From contig JAEWSH010000061.1 in assembly GCA_023398375.1 (NCBI GenBank), positions 62,001-126,000 of the forward strand: a DNA stretch of 64,000 nucleotides, read 5' to 3'. How positions within the stretch are numbered: position 1 is the stretch's first letter; the number at the start of each line of letters is the position of its first letter. A program made the position numbers and the translations under genes. The notes under the pieces were generated by a model, which ran no database searches, had not been told where the DNA came from, and worked only from the letters and a program-made list of their open reading frames with translations. This document shows, piece by piece, positions 33,899 through 40,942 of this stretch. The stretch is from Bacillota bacterium (lineage in GTDB: Bacteria; Bacillota; Clostridia; Lachnospirales; Lachnospiraceae).

Positions 33899-34954
33899 CT
33901 AAGCAAGACTTGCCACAATGTACGCTTTATCACTATCAGTGAGTCTAATAACAAGTTCTTTGTCTTTGTATTTTCTTTGAAATACAAATATTAGGCGATC
34001 ATTATCCGCTACTTTGGTTTTCCCGTTTACAAGAATCGTTACACTGTGAGCAATATCTCCGGCAATAACGGGAGATCCGTAAATCGGTACTTCCTCCGAA
34101 GTTTCTATTTTTTCATAATAGGTAGCTATATCCTCTAATATGGGACTTTCTACAAACTCAAAATTATCATTAGTCGATATATAATATTCTTTTTCAGTAT
34201 TTATTGAATTGTCCTCAGTGAGTGCATATTCTGTATTTACTACGGTATTATATCCGATAATGATTTGTGGTAAGATCTCGTTGTCCAAAACGTCAATGAT
34301 GTACTTATCGTTATATATAAAATTACCGTTTGGATCTTTTTTTACTAAGGGAATCCCTGAGATCTTTATATCTAGCATGGCAAAACCGATCATATTTGTA
34401 ATAATGCGAGCATTTTTTAACGCTTTAGCACATAGCGAGGTTATCATAGTCGCTCCGATGGTTTCCGGAGTCGTAGCTATTACAGTCTTATCCTCTAATA
34501 GAGCGTTACAAATTTCTGTATTTTCGGTATTAATTAAGCGATCATCGTGTTCAATATCCATACCCTTTTCAACAATCTCTTTTGCATCATCGTGAAGATC
34601 TATATCCGTTTCCACAATATCGTCAATAGATCCGGATCCGGTATCTTCCGACAAGTCATAAGGTACGGAAGTTAACTCAGCGAAAGTGTGAGTTACAATT
34701 TTGTCCCCGGCTTTATGTTTTCCGAGAATGTTTGTATTATCATAGCGCGGAATTGGGTAAGTACCAGATTCAGCCTCTACCGGTGTAATTCCTACAATGC
34801 TACGAAGTGAAACGTTAGGTGCTCCGGCTCCTAGTGCTATTTCTTCAACGGCAACGCTACCGGTTGAGGATAAAATAACCTCTTTTTCACTTCCAACTTT
34901 TTCTAATGCCTTTTCTACCTTATTTGTGTTATAAACTACTTTTAATTCTTTCAT
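33899..34954 (-). CDS. HK97-fold phage major capsid-like protein
   Basis: 351 residues. The N-terminal arm is short. VSLRSIVGITPVEAESGTYPIPRYD, then FAELTSVPYDLSEDTGSGSIDDIVETDIDLHDDAKEIVEKG, and KDPNGNFIYNDKYIIDVLDNEILPQ, with a C-terminal IAGDIAHSVTILVNG segment, match the P-domain/A-domain pattern of HK97-type capsid proteins. The usual N-terminal delta (scaffold) domain is absent; a helical 137-residue gene directly upstream may play that role. It is placed in the early operon rather than next to terS. Possible roles: own small capsid, or interference with helper capsid assembly. Confidence 0.65.
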   Translation of the reverse strand: MKELKVVYNTNKVEKALEKVGSEKEVILSSTGSVAVEEIALGAGAPNVSLRSIVGITPVEAESGTYPIPRYDNTNILGKHKAGDKIVTHTFAELTSVPYDLSEDTGSGSIDDIVETDIDLHDDAKEIVEKGMDIEHDDRLINTENTEICNALLEDKTVIATTPETIGATMITSLCAKALKNARIITNMIGFAMLDIKISGIPLVKKDPNGNFIYNDKYIIDVLDNEILPQIIIGYNTVVNTEYALTEDNSINTEKEYYISTNDNFEFVESPILEDIATYYEKIETSEEVPIYGSPVIAGDIAHSVTILVNGKTKVADNDRLIFVFQRKYKDKELVIRLTDSDKAYIVASLA

Positions 34955-34976
34955 TGTTTTTACCTCTTTCTTCTAA

Positions 34977-35390
34977 TTATTTGGATTCTAAAATGTCTAG
35001 TCTACCTCTTGCTACATCGGCATAATCAAAATGTAGTCGGGCTTTATCTTTATAATACAAACTCATGTCCTTATTCCCTTTAGATTGCTCCATTTCGGCT
35101 AATGCCTTATACATACGAGCTTTGTCGCACTCGTCTTGAAATTCTGTAAATAATCGTTTCTTTTTATTTGAAATGGCTTTTAGAGAGTCGTCCTCTTCAA
35201 ATATCTCAATAGATTTGTAAGCACTTTTAGCCTTTTTCATAAGCTCGTCGGCTTTATTTTCTGCTTGCTTTGCCTCTCGATACATACCTCTCATTTTCAA
35301 AACCCCTACATGAGATCTATAATTATTACTCTCATTTTCTAGTGACTTAGCGTATTTTTCGATACTTTCAGTTATTTGATGTTTCCTCAA
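34977..35390 (-). CDS. Helical protein preceding the capsid-like gene (possible scaffold)
   Basis: 137 residues from TTG with AGGAGG 8 bases upstream. Nearly all helix with coiled-coil repeats (KLKMRGMYREAKQAENKADELMKKAKSAYKSI, ALAEMEQSKGNKDMSLYYKDKARLHF). It precedes the capsid-like gene by 22 bases, the usual scaffold position. The role is inferred; no family recognised. Confidence 0.55.
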   Translation of the reverse strand: MRKHQITESIEKYAKSLENESNNYRSHVGVLKMRGMYREAKQAENKADELMKKAKSAYKSIEIFEEDDSLKAISNKKKRLFTEFQDECDKARMYKALAEMEQSKGNKDMSLYYKDKARLHFDYADVARGRLDILESK

Positions 35391-35435
35391 TTTTATTTCC
35401 TCCTAAATAATGGTTATTTTACTTCTTGCTAAACG

Positions 35436-35699
35436 TTAGATTTTTTGGTTTACGTTTTGAGCCTCAAGCTCTTTTGTTTTCTGAGCTCTACGGATTTCCT
35501 CGAGTCTCTTATTCATGACCTCCTCGTCCCCGGAGCTAATATAAAGAATGTTACGAGGATTAATATCCATCCATGCACAAGTTGAGTCGTCCGTGATCGT
35601 GATACTCTCGTCAGAGGTAAGATCGATTTTGAGTGGTTCAGTGGTACGTACTACAAGATTTTTCTCGGCACCTTTAAAGGCGAATACATTTACTATCAT
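35436..35699 (-). CDS. Small hypothetical protein of the early operon
   Basis: 87 residues, RBS GAGGAGGTG. A beta-rich N-terminal half (MIVNVFAFKGAEKNLVVRTTEPLKIDLTSDESITITD) and a helical charged tail (MNKRLEEIRRAQKTKELEAQ). No family recognised. It lies 45 bases before the helical gene. Confidence 0.5.
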   Translation of the reverse strand: MIVNVFAFKGAEKNLVVRTTEPLKIDLTSDESITITDDSTCAWMDINPRNILYISSGDEEVMNKRLEEIRRAQKTKELEAQNVNQKI

Positions 35700-35778
35700 T
35701 TGGTTACACCTCCTCTCATTTATTAGTTTTATGATTTACCGATTTAGTAGTATCGGTGGTCATACCTTTAACGCATAA

Positions 35779-35931
35779 TCATTTCTGATTATTTCTATTT
35801 TCTTTGACTTTATTTTTAAGGCATGCTTGATGATTAATCGGTGCTTTATCATAAAATTTATGATTATTGCTTTTTTTGTGATCGGGTTTCATTCGTCCTA
35901 ATCCAACTCGCGAATACATACTATGTTTCAT
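35779..35931 (-). CDS. Small basic protein of 50 residues
   Basis: Starts at ATG 35931, 3 bases after the previous stop, with its RBS (GAGGAGGAG) made by the Glu codons at the end of that gene. Sequence MKHSMYSRVGLGRMKPDHKK onward, rich in Lys, Asn and His. Unknown function; strong translation signal supports it. Confidence 0.5.
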   Translation of the reverse strand: MKHSMYSRVGLGRMKPDHKKSNNHKFYDKAPINHQACLKNKVKENRNNQK

Positions 35932-35934
35932 AAC

Positions 35935-36156
35935 TTACTCCTCCTCTCGCTTTTCAAATGTGTAGGTGCCGTTAAAATAATCGATCAAGAGATCTAGATT
36001 TATTAGTAGGGCTCTACCAGTTTTTACAACCGGAAATCCCGCGTCGATTAAATTTCTAACCATATGAATTGAAATACGTGAGTCCGGATTTTTCTCTTTG
36101 CAAATCTTTACGGCATTATTAATTGATATCATTGTTGGTATTGGTTGGCTTTGCAT
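35935..36156 (-). CDS. Excisionase-like (HTH_17) protein
   Basis: 73 residues. SINNAVKICKEKNPDSRISIHMVRNLIDAGFPVVKTGRALLINLDLLIDYFNG is a winged-helix of the excisionase class. It is paralogous to the C-terminal half of the protein at 37806-38240 (both contain GFPVVKTG and LINLDL). As first intact early gene it is a probable Xis or AlpA-like activator. Confidence 0.8.
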   Translation of the reverse strand: MQSQPIPTMISINNAVKICKEKNPDSRISIHMVRNLIDAGFPVVKTGRALLINLDLLIDYFNGTYTFEKREEE

Positions 36157-36183
36157 ATGTATTTTTCTCCTTTCTGCTAAGTT

Positions 36184-36402
36184 TTAGCTTGATACAATTT
36201 CAAATAATTGGTCGAAATCTTCATTGCCTATTACTTGACATATTTTTTTAGCCGTCACGGGAGTAGTAGCTTATATTCCCTTTTCAATCTGACCGATAGT
36301 ATAGGTAGATAACCCCACCGCGTCACTTAAAGTTTTTCTTGAAAATCCTTTTTTCATTCGCTGGGCTTGTAGCTCCCCGGACTTTGCAAAAATTTTTTGC
36401 AT
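36184..36402 (-). pseudogene. Cro-like (Xre) helix-turn-helix gene broken by an in-frame TAA
   Basis: From ATG 36402, with AAAGGAG upstream, the frame reads a Xre helix-turn-helix (LQAQRMKKGFSRKTLSDAVG, TYTIGQIEKGI) and meets TAA at codon 44 (36271-36273). The same frame continues as ATTPVTAKKICQVIGNEDFD to codon 73, the usual C-terminal helices. A single-base change such as TAA for AAA or TAC explains it. It stands in the divergent position opposite the repressor gene, where PICIs keep the cro-like str gene. A 43-residue truncated protein or read-through are alternatives. Confidence 0.7.
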
Positions 36403-36537
36403 GTTGTTTTTCTCCTTTCTTTCATAATTTTTGTAAAATGTTATTGCGTTTTTTGCATATATGTAGTATAAACTTAAGTATAGTATTTTAACAGAAACAA
36501 AAACATTTTTATTTGTTTTTAAAAAAGGAGTTAATCA
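36403..36537. promoter_or_regulatory. Divergent promoter region of repressor and early operon
   Basis: 135-base AT-rich region between the cro-like and repressor starts. It holds an inverted repeat AAACAAA...TTTGTTT at about 36494-36520 and TATA-like segments (TAGTATAAACTTAAGTATAG). Expected to carry the repressor operators. Confidence 0.55.
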
Positions 36538-37155
36538 ATGGAAAATAAGAAAAAAAGAAACAGTCCAAAGGAAAGTAAGTTTTTAAAAGCGGAAAAAGAT
36601 AACCGCCTCAGAGAATCAATAAGGATTTATAATAGCAATAGAAAATTAAATGAACCCAAATTAACTCAAGCCTTACTTGCTGAAAAAGTCGATGTACAAC
36701 CGGAATATATTAATGCTATCATTAACGGTCGCCGTCCATTGTCCCCCGGTTTAGCATTAAATATTTCTAAAGTTCTAAATGTAAGGACTGAATATTTATT
36801 AGGTGAGGATACATTCATAACAGAATTAGAAAAACGACAAAGTGATTTTAAAGAATTTCGAGATGTCAATTCAGCCTTAGAACATCTTATTAAAGAAAGC
36901 TTTAATTCAATTACGGTTGAATCTCTTTATTACTTAACTTCTAAAGGAGAATCTATACCATTAACATTTACCGTGGAAGAATTGAAAAGAAATGATCTAG
37001 ATTTTGATCTTACAAATATTGTTATGAAAATGGTATTACGTAACGGTGAAGAGATTCTATATTACGTTAAAGATATGAATATACTTAAGGCTGATATTTT
37101 AGACTATATAGAATTTAAAATACAAAAGTTCGTAAACAATCATTCTAAAAAATAA
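36538..37155 (+). CDS. Xre-type repressor (Stl/CI-like) of the satellite
   Basis: 205 residues, RBS AAAGGAG. N-terminal helix-turn-helix at about 36-85 (LTQALLAEKVDVQPEYINAIINGRRPLSPGLALNISKVL). The C-terminal half is helical and charged without the S24 self-cleavage domain, so it should not respond to RecA. This fits a PICI master repressor lifted by a helper-phage protein. Transcribed in the same direction as int, divergent from the early operon. Confidence 0.75.
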   Translation: MENKKKRNSPKESKFLKAEKDNRLRESIRIYNSNRKLNEPKLTQALLAEKVDVQPEYINAIINGRRPLSPGLALNISKVLNVRTEYLLGEDTFITELEKRQSDFKEFRDVNSALEHLIKESFNSITVESLYYLTSKGESIPLTFTVEELKRNDLDFDLTNIVMKMVLRNGEEILYYVKDMNILKADILDYIEFKIQKFVNNHSKK

Positions 37156-37160
37156 AAAAA

Positions 37161-37185
37161 TCCCGAGTGCTACCAACACTCGGGA
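37161..37185 (+). terminator. Terminator of the repressor gene
   Basis: TCCCGAGTG pairs with CACTCGGGA; the tail is not strongly T-rich. Confidence 0.65.
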
Positions 37186-37302
37186 CACTGATTACAGATA
37201 CAACCGATTATCGATCATATATGCAAACCAACCATTTGTATTATATCATTCGTCTTTCGGTTTATCAATAAAACCTATTCAAGTAAAGGAGAATGAAAAA
37301 CC

Positions 37303-37545
37303 ATGGAAAAACAAATGAGCAAAAATGAAATCGCAAAAAATCAGATTTTAGAAAAAGTCGAACTCAGCACTCGTGTATTAAGCGAAATCCTAGAACGTTA
37401 CGGGAGAAAGCCTAGTGACATATGGACAACCCCGATCGAAGATCCGGAGTATTGGATCAAATCCAAAGAAACTATTTTAGACGCCTTAGAGTTTGTTACA
37501 GAGACATTATATAAGATTGACGACGATACGGTCAATTTGGCGTAA
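37303..37545 (+). CDS. Small hypothetical acidic protein
   Basis: 80 residues, RBS AAAGGAG. Mostly helical (NEIAKNQILEKVELSTRVLSEILERYG, then SKETILDALEFVTETLYKI). No family recognised; first of three small genes leading to int. Confidence 0.5.
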   Translation: MEKQMSKNEIAKNQILEKVELSTRVLSEILERYGRKPSDIWTTPIEDPEYWIKSKETILDALEFVTETLYKIDDDTVNLA

Positions 37546-37590
37546 AACATAACAATTATACTATATCCTAATAAATAGTTAGCAATACCA

Positions 37591-37610
37591 CCGGAGGCGA
37601 GATCCTCCGG
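37591..37610 (+). promoter_or_regulatory. Hairpin upstream of a 58-residue gene
   Basis: CCGGAGG-CGAGAT-CCTCCGG, perfect 7-base stem 16 bases before the start codon. It holds GGAGG in its left arm, so it may control translation. Confidence 0.5.
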
Positions 37611-37625
37611 AGAAAAGAGTATCTC

Positions 37626-37802
37626 ATGAAAGACTTAGAAGATTTTACAATGAAATATGTAACGAATTATATTATCGACGAGATCGCTCTCGATCGAGGG
37701 ATAACCAAAAAGTTAGCTCGTAACCTTTTTATTAATGCTCTCTCTTACAACGTTGTGGTTGAGGCAATTAATAATCAAATAGATTTCTTAATGGAGGATT
37801 AG
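37626..37802 (+). CDS. Small hypothetical protein (58 residues)
   Basis: ATG at 37626, GGAGAAAAG upstream, and stop 3 bases before the next start. MKDLEDFTMKYVTNYIIDEI, then a helical second half (RNLFINALSYNVVVEAINNQ). Tight spacing to the next gene supports reality. No function known. Confidence 0.5.
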   Translation: MKDLEDFTMKYVTNYIIDEIALDRGITKKLARNLFINALSYNVVVEAINNQIDFLMED

Positions 37803-37805
37803 AAT

Positions 37806-38240
37806 ATGGATAAAAATTTATTGAAAAATATAATGTTACTACACGATGATACAATTCAAATTTTAGCTAAAGAGCTCGGTATATCACATACAACCTTGTT
37901 AGCAAAAATTTGTGAGAACGAAAACCAATTTAGCCAAGGTGAGATCTCTCAAATAAAAGATCGATATAATTTAACACCTTGTGAGGTAGACAATATTTTC
38001 TTTACTGATCTTGTAACATTTAAAGAAAGCAGAAAACTACCACGAATGAGAAGTATAAAAGAAGTTGTCACTTATTTCAAAGAGACCGATCCGGAGACTC
38101 AGATTTCCGAACACTTTATAAGAACGGTAATAGCTGAGGGTTTTCCCGTTGTAAAGACCGGTAAGAAATTTCTTATCAATCTTGATCTATTCATAAATTA
38201 TTTATACGGTGAATATCAAATCAGTAATGAGGAGGAATAG
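37806..38240 (+). CDS. Fusion of Xre-type helix-turn-helix and excisionase-like domain
   Basis: 144 residues. The N-terminal half (MLLHDDTIQILAKELGISHTTLLAKI, IKDRYNLTPCEVDNIFF) is a DUF739-like phage helix-turn-helix. The C-terminal 65 residues (RSIKEVVTYFKETDPETQISEHFIRTVIAEGFPVVKTG) are the excisionase-like winged helix paralogous to the gene at 35935-36156. It ends 2 bases before int, whose RBS lies in its last Glu codons. It probably modulates int and excision. Confidence 0.75.
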   Translation: MDKNLLKNIMLLHDDTIQILAKELGISHTTLLAKICENENQFSQGEISQIKDRYNLTPCEVDNIFFTDLVTFKESRKLPRMRSIKEVVTYFKETDPETQISEHFIRTVIAEGFPVVKTGKKFLINLDLFINYLYGEYQISNEEE

Positions 38241-38242
38241 CT

Positions 38243-39424
38243 ATGGCAAATATAAAAATAGATACCGGCATAGTCCGCCGTGGAGATAGTTATCGTTTCA
38301 CGGTGAGCATGGGGTACGATGTTACCGGTAAGCAGATCCGAAAGACAACAACTTGGACTCCCCCGGAGGGAACCACGGAAAAGAAAGCCGATAAGCTCGC
38401 GAAAGAGGAGTATCTAAATTTCAAGAATAAGTGCAAGGGATTATCTGCTTTCAATGAGAATATGAGATTTAAGGATCTCGTGGAGGAGTACTTCTCCGTA
38501 TACGCTCCAAATATGTTAAAGCCTATCACGGCTTACAATTATGAGAAAATGGTTAACTATCATTTCATGGGAGACTTTGGAAATAAAAAGTTAAAGGATA
38601 TTTCCCCGGGACTCATTACGAGCTTTTATAATTCTCATACCACGACGACCAAAGAGGGCAAAGTAAAAACCCTCACTTATCCAAACGCCAAGAAACTATA
38701 TACTATTATGCAAAGCGTATTCTCGTTCGCGGTATCTCAAAATTATATAAAAGAGACGCCTTGTAAAAATATCATATTACCGTCAAAGAATGTCAAGGGA
38801 GAGGAGGATCGTAAGTTTATGACCGAGGACGAGCTCTCGAGGTTCCTTCCGATGTTCGATGAATACTCGAGCTTTAATGTCATAATCAAGATGTTACTCT
38901 ATACCGGTATGCGATCCGGGGAGTGCCTCGGTCTCCAATGGTCGGATATTGATTTTACAAATAATACGATCCATGTAGTACACACTCTTACGGACGTTGG
39001 AGGTAGACACTTTTTAACTACACCAAAAACCAAAAACAGTAAACGTTATATCGGTATGAATAGTACCGTCTCGGCTATGCTCCGGGAACATAAGAAACAC
39101 CAAATCGAGTTACAAATGGCGTTGAAAGATTTTGAACACCCGGAAATGATCTTTACCTCAGCGACCGGGAACTATAAGGATCGGAGTTGTCTTAATACTT
39201 CTTTTAAGAGATTTCTCAAGGGTACTGAGTTCGAGTTTCTCACGCTCCACTCCTTAAGGCATTGTAACGCGACTCTATTATTAAATAGCGGGGTTGATAT
39301 CAAGATCGTATCGGAGCACTTAGGACACTCCGACATTAATGTAACGGCTGACATCTACGCCGACGTGCTCGCCTCTACTCGTCAAAAGACGGCGGAGATC
39401 TTAGAGTTTAAATTAGCAAAGTAA
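38243..39424 (+). CDS. int: Tyrosine integrase (Tn916/phage type)
   Basis: 393 residues. An N-terminal arm-binding domain (FTVSMGYDVTGKQIRKTTTWTPPEGTTEKK) and SAM-like core-binding domain (RFKDLVEEYFSVYAPNM) precede the catalytic domain with Arg in LYTGMRSGECLGLQW, HxxR in LHSLRHCNATLL, His in LGHSDINVT and Tyr in ADIYADV. All catalytic residues are present. It lies 140 bases from attR in the 3' end of rpsI, with arm-type AAACACCA repeats in between, and therefore should mediate integration and excision of the island. Confidence 0.95.
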   Translation: MANIKIDTGIVRRGDSYRFTVSMGYDVTGKQIRKTTTWTPPEGTTEKKADKLAKEEYLNFKNKCKGLSAFNENMRFKDLVEEYFSVYAPNMLKPITAYNYEKMVNYHFMGDFGNKKLKDISPGLITSFYNSHTTTTKEGKVKTLTYPNAKKLYTIMQSVFSFAVSQNYIKETPCKNIILPSKNVKGEEDRKFMTEDELSRFLPMFDEYSSFNVIIKMLLYTGMRSGECLGLQWSDIDFTNNTIHVVHTLTDVGGRHFLTTPKTKNSKRYIGMNSTVSAMLREHKKHQIELQMALKDFEHPEMIFTSATGNYKDRSCLNTSFKRFLKGTEFEFLTLHSLRHCNATLLLNSGVDIKIVSEHLGHSDINVTADIYADVLASTRQKTAEILEFKLAK

Positions 39425-39430
39425 ACACCA
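39423..39430. repeat. Arm-type site, right end (single copy)
   Basis: AAACACCA overlapping the int stop codon; same octamer as the pairs at 25055-25073 and 39475-39493. Confidence 0.5.
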
Positions 39431-39474
39431 AGCGGTTTGTATAGTGATATACAGATCGCTTTTTTTTCTGAAAT

Positions 39475-39493
39475 AAACACCAAATAAACACCA
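39475..39493. repeat. Integrase arm-type sites, right end
   Basis: AAACACCA at 39475-39482 and 39486-39493, 11 bases apart as at the left end. Confidence 0.6.
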
Positions 39494-39515
39494 AGCTCGA
39501 TTTTTAAGCAAAGAA

Positions 39516-39547
39516 AAACCCCAAGAAACGTTGATTTCTCGGGGTTT
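39516..39547 (-). terminator. Element-borne replacement terminator for rpsI
   Basis: On the minus strand AAACCCCGAGAAA pairs with TTTCTTGGGGTTT, followed by TTC. It lies 16 bases after the rpsI stop inside the island and can also stop int transcription from the other side. Confidence 0.85.
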
Positions 39548-39562
39548 GTAACCTTGTAAAGC

Positions 39563-39961
39563 CTATCTCTTTGAAAACTGTGGTGCACGTCTTGCGGCTT
39601 TGAGACCGTATTTCTTTCTTTCTTTCATTCTTGGATCTCTTGTTAAGTAGCCTGCTTTCTTAAGTAGTGGACGGTAATCTCCGTCTACTTGTAATAAAGC
39701 TCTTGCGATACCATGTCTGATAGCACCAGCCTGACCTGTATATCCACCTCCGTGAACATTTACAAGTACGTCAAATTTATCTGATGTTTCTGTTTCTGTT
39801 AATGGTTGACGAACGATAACTTTCAATGTCTCTAATCCGAAGTACTCGTCAATAGTTCTTTTATTGATCGTAATATTACCTTTTCCAGGTACTAAGTATA
39901 CTCTTGCGATTGATTTTTTTCTTCTACCAGTTCCGTAGAATTTTCCTGATGATTTAGCCAA
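39563..39961 (-). CDS. rpsI: 30S ribosomal protein S9
   Basis: 132 residues. GTGRRKKSIARVYLVPGKG at the N-terminus and the C-terminal tail KYGLKAARRAPQFSKR, which reaches the P-site tRNA, are hallmarks of S9. The tail is intact although the phage satellite integrated into the final codons; only the stop codon changed to TAG. It follows rplM by 28 bases, with RBS AAGGAGG. Confidence 0.98.
   Translation of the reverse strand: MAKSSGKFYGTGRRKKSIARVYLVPGKGNITINKRTIDEYFGLETLKVIVRQPLTETETSDKFDVLVNVHGGGYTGQAGAIRHGIARALLQVDGDYRPLLKKAGYLTRDPRMKERKKYGLKAARRAPQFSKR
39564..39575. other. attR (right attachment site in rpsI)
   Basis: TATCTCTTTGAA, the last four codons and stop of rpsI (FSKR stop on the minus strand). 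See attL. Confidence 0.85.
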
Positions 39962-39989
39962 AATAATTTCCTCCTTCCAATTCCTTTAC

Positions 39990-40418
39990 TTAAAATGTCA
40001 ATACTTCAGGTTTCTGAGCTGCTTGATTGTGCTCTGGTCCTGCGTATACATGAAGCTTTGTAAACATTTGTCTTCCTAAAGGTCCTTTTGGAAGCATACC
40101 CTTTACAGCAAGTTCGATAACTTGTTCAGGTTTTTTGTCTAATTTTTCTCTCAATGTTGCCTCTTTCATACCACCAACATAATCTGAGTGATGGTAATAA
40201 ATCTTCTGATCCAATTTCTTACCTGTTACCTGGATCTTCTCAGCATTGATAACGATTACATAATCACCTGTATCTGCGTGAGGTGTAAAGATTGGTTTAT
40301 TCTTTCCTCTTAGAACTTTAGCTATTTCTGAAGCTAAACGTCCTAATGTATATCCTGTAGCGTCAACTACATACCATTTTCTATCAACTGTAGCTTGATT
40401 AGGCATAAAAGTATTCAT
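39990..40418 (-). CDS. rplM: 50S ribosomal protein L13
   Basis: 142 residues. KWYVVDATGYTLGRLASEIAKVLRGKNK and VKGMLPKGPLGRQMFTKLHVYAG identify L13, an early-assembly 23S rRNA binder. A sigma-A promoter at 40580-40608 and a 160-base leader precede it, so rplM-rpsI has its own promoter and probably L13 autoregulation through the leader. Confidence 0.98.
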   Translation of the reverse strand: MNTFMPNQATVDRKWYVVDATGYTLGRLASEIAKVLRGKNKPIFTPHADTGDYVIVINAEKIQVTGKKLDQKIYYHHSDYVGGMKEATLREKLDKKPEQVIELAVKGMLPKGPLGRQMFTKLHVYAGPEHNQAAQKPEVLTF

Positions 40419-40575
40419 TATGTTTCCTCCATAAATCTAAATCTTTCGACTAACTTATTTCTCAATTATCCTCTCCCGGGGCTTTGGGATGGCAGGATAT
40501 TATTTTTTTCCAACTGGTTCGTTCAAACAATCGCACCGGGGCTTTGGTTTGACCTATTTAAACATCGCCACATTG
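40419..40575 (-). promoter_or_regulatory. rplM leader (L13-leader-like)
   Basis: The leader contains CCGGGGCTTTGG (plus strand) twice, at 40476-40487 and 40536-40547. Firmicute L13 genes commonly have an autoregulatory leader RNA; I infer the repeats are its L13-binding parts. Confidence 0.5.
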
Positions 40576-40579
40576 AATT

Positions 40580-40608
40580 ATTATATTATACGCACCCGCG
40601 TGTGTCAA
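40580..40608 (-). promoter_or_regulatory. Promoter of rplM-rpsI
   Basis: TTGACA (40608-40603), 17 bases, TATAAT (40585-40580); both boxes perfect. Confidence 0.92.
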
Positions 40609-40663
40609 CCTATTTTTCTATTTTCCCGCAACCTTTTTCTATATTCCCGCTCTTTTTCAAGTG

Positions 40664-40942
40664 TTAGGATTCGGGTGTCAAAAGCCTATCATAGAACTTG
40701 GCTTCTTCAATTTGCACATACTTGCAATATCATAATTGATGCACAACATAGTTTGGTGAGCAACTGTATGAAGCCGCTGGTACTTAGAGCATGTATTTTA
40801 TGCTCTTATGTACCATTGCGTGCTGAATCCAAGCGGGAGCGCGTTGCGAATGAACTATGTTGTGTATCAATTTTCTAGTAACATAAATTGTGCAAATTGA
40901 CGAACTCAAATATATAAACTTGCTTTTGACACTTGAATCGTG
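40664..40942. repeat. Large fold-back sequence between truA and rplM
   Basis: Nested inverted pairs: GTGTCAAAAGC 40675-40685 with 40922-40932 (perfect); TTCTTCAATTTGCACA 40703-40718 with 40889-40904 (one mismatch); AATTGATGCACAACATAGTT 40734-40753 with 40853-40872 (one mismatch); GAGCAT 40787-40792 with ATGCTC 40800-40805. It begins directly after the truA stop. It may be a relic of a miniature mobile element, or a structured RNA or large terminator. Together with the leader it fills the gene-free stretch 40,419-40,942. Confidence 0.75.

Larger units (their letters stand above)
24902..39575. mobile_element. PICI-like phage satellite integrated at the 3' end of rpsI
   Basis: 14,674 bases between direct repeats TATCTCTTTGAA. 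Content in order: HTH protein, winged-helix protein, unknown protein plus kinase pair, radical SAM enzyme, small terminase, candidate packaging site, two ArpU-like regulators, iteron origin, primase-helicase, unknown protein, HK97-like capsid protein, three small proteins, excisionase-like protein, broken cro-like gene, divergent repressor, three small proteins, excisionase fusion, integrase. The absence of large terminase, portal, tail and lysis genes, the size, the int-repressor versus early-operon divergence, the replication module and a solitary TerS are the established hallmarks of phage-inducible chromosomal islands. Confidence 0.82.

Noticed and set aside
24902..39575. A complete temperate prophage or an integrative conjugative element.
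   Set aside because: No large terminase, portal, tail, lysis, relaxase or type IV secretion genes are present; TerS, capsid-like and replication genes alone fit a satellite.
40395..40878. Plus-strand open frames of 90 and 129 codons opposite the rplM leader and fold-back.
   Set aside because: They run through the promoter, leader repeats and inverted repeat, with no RBS or family match.
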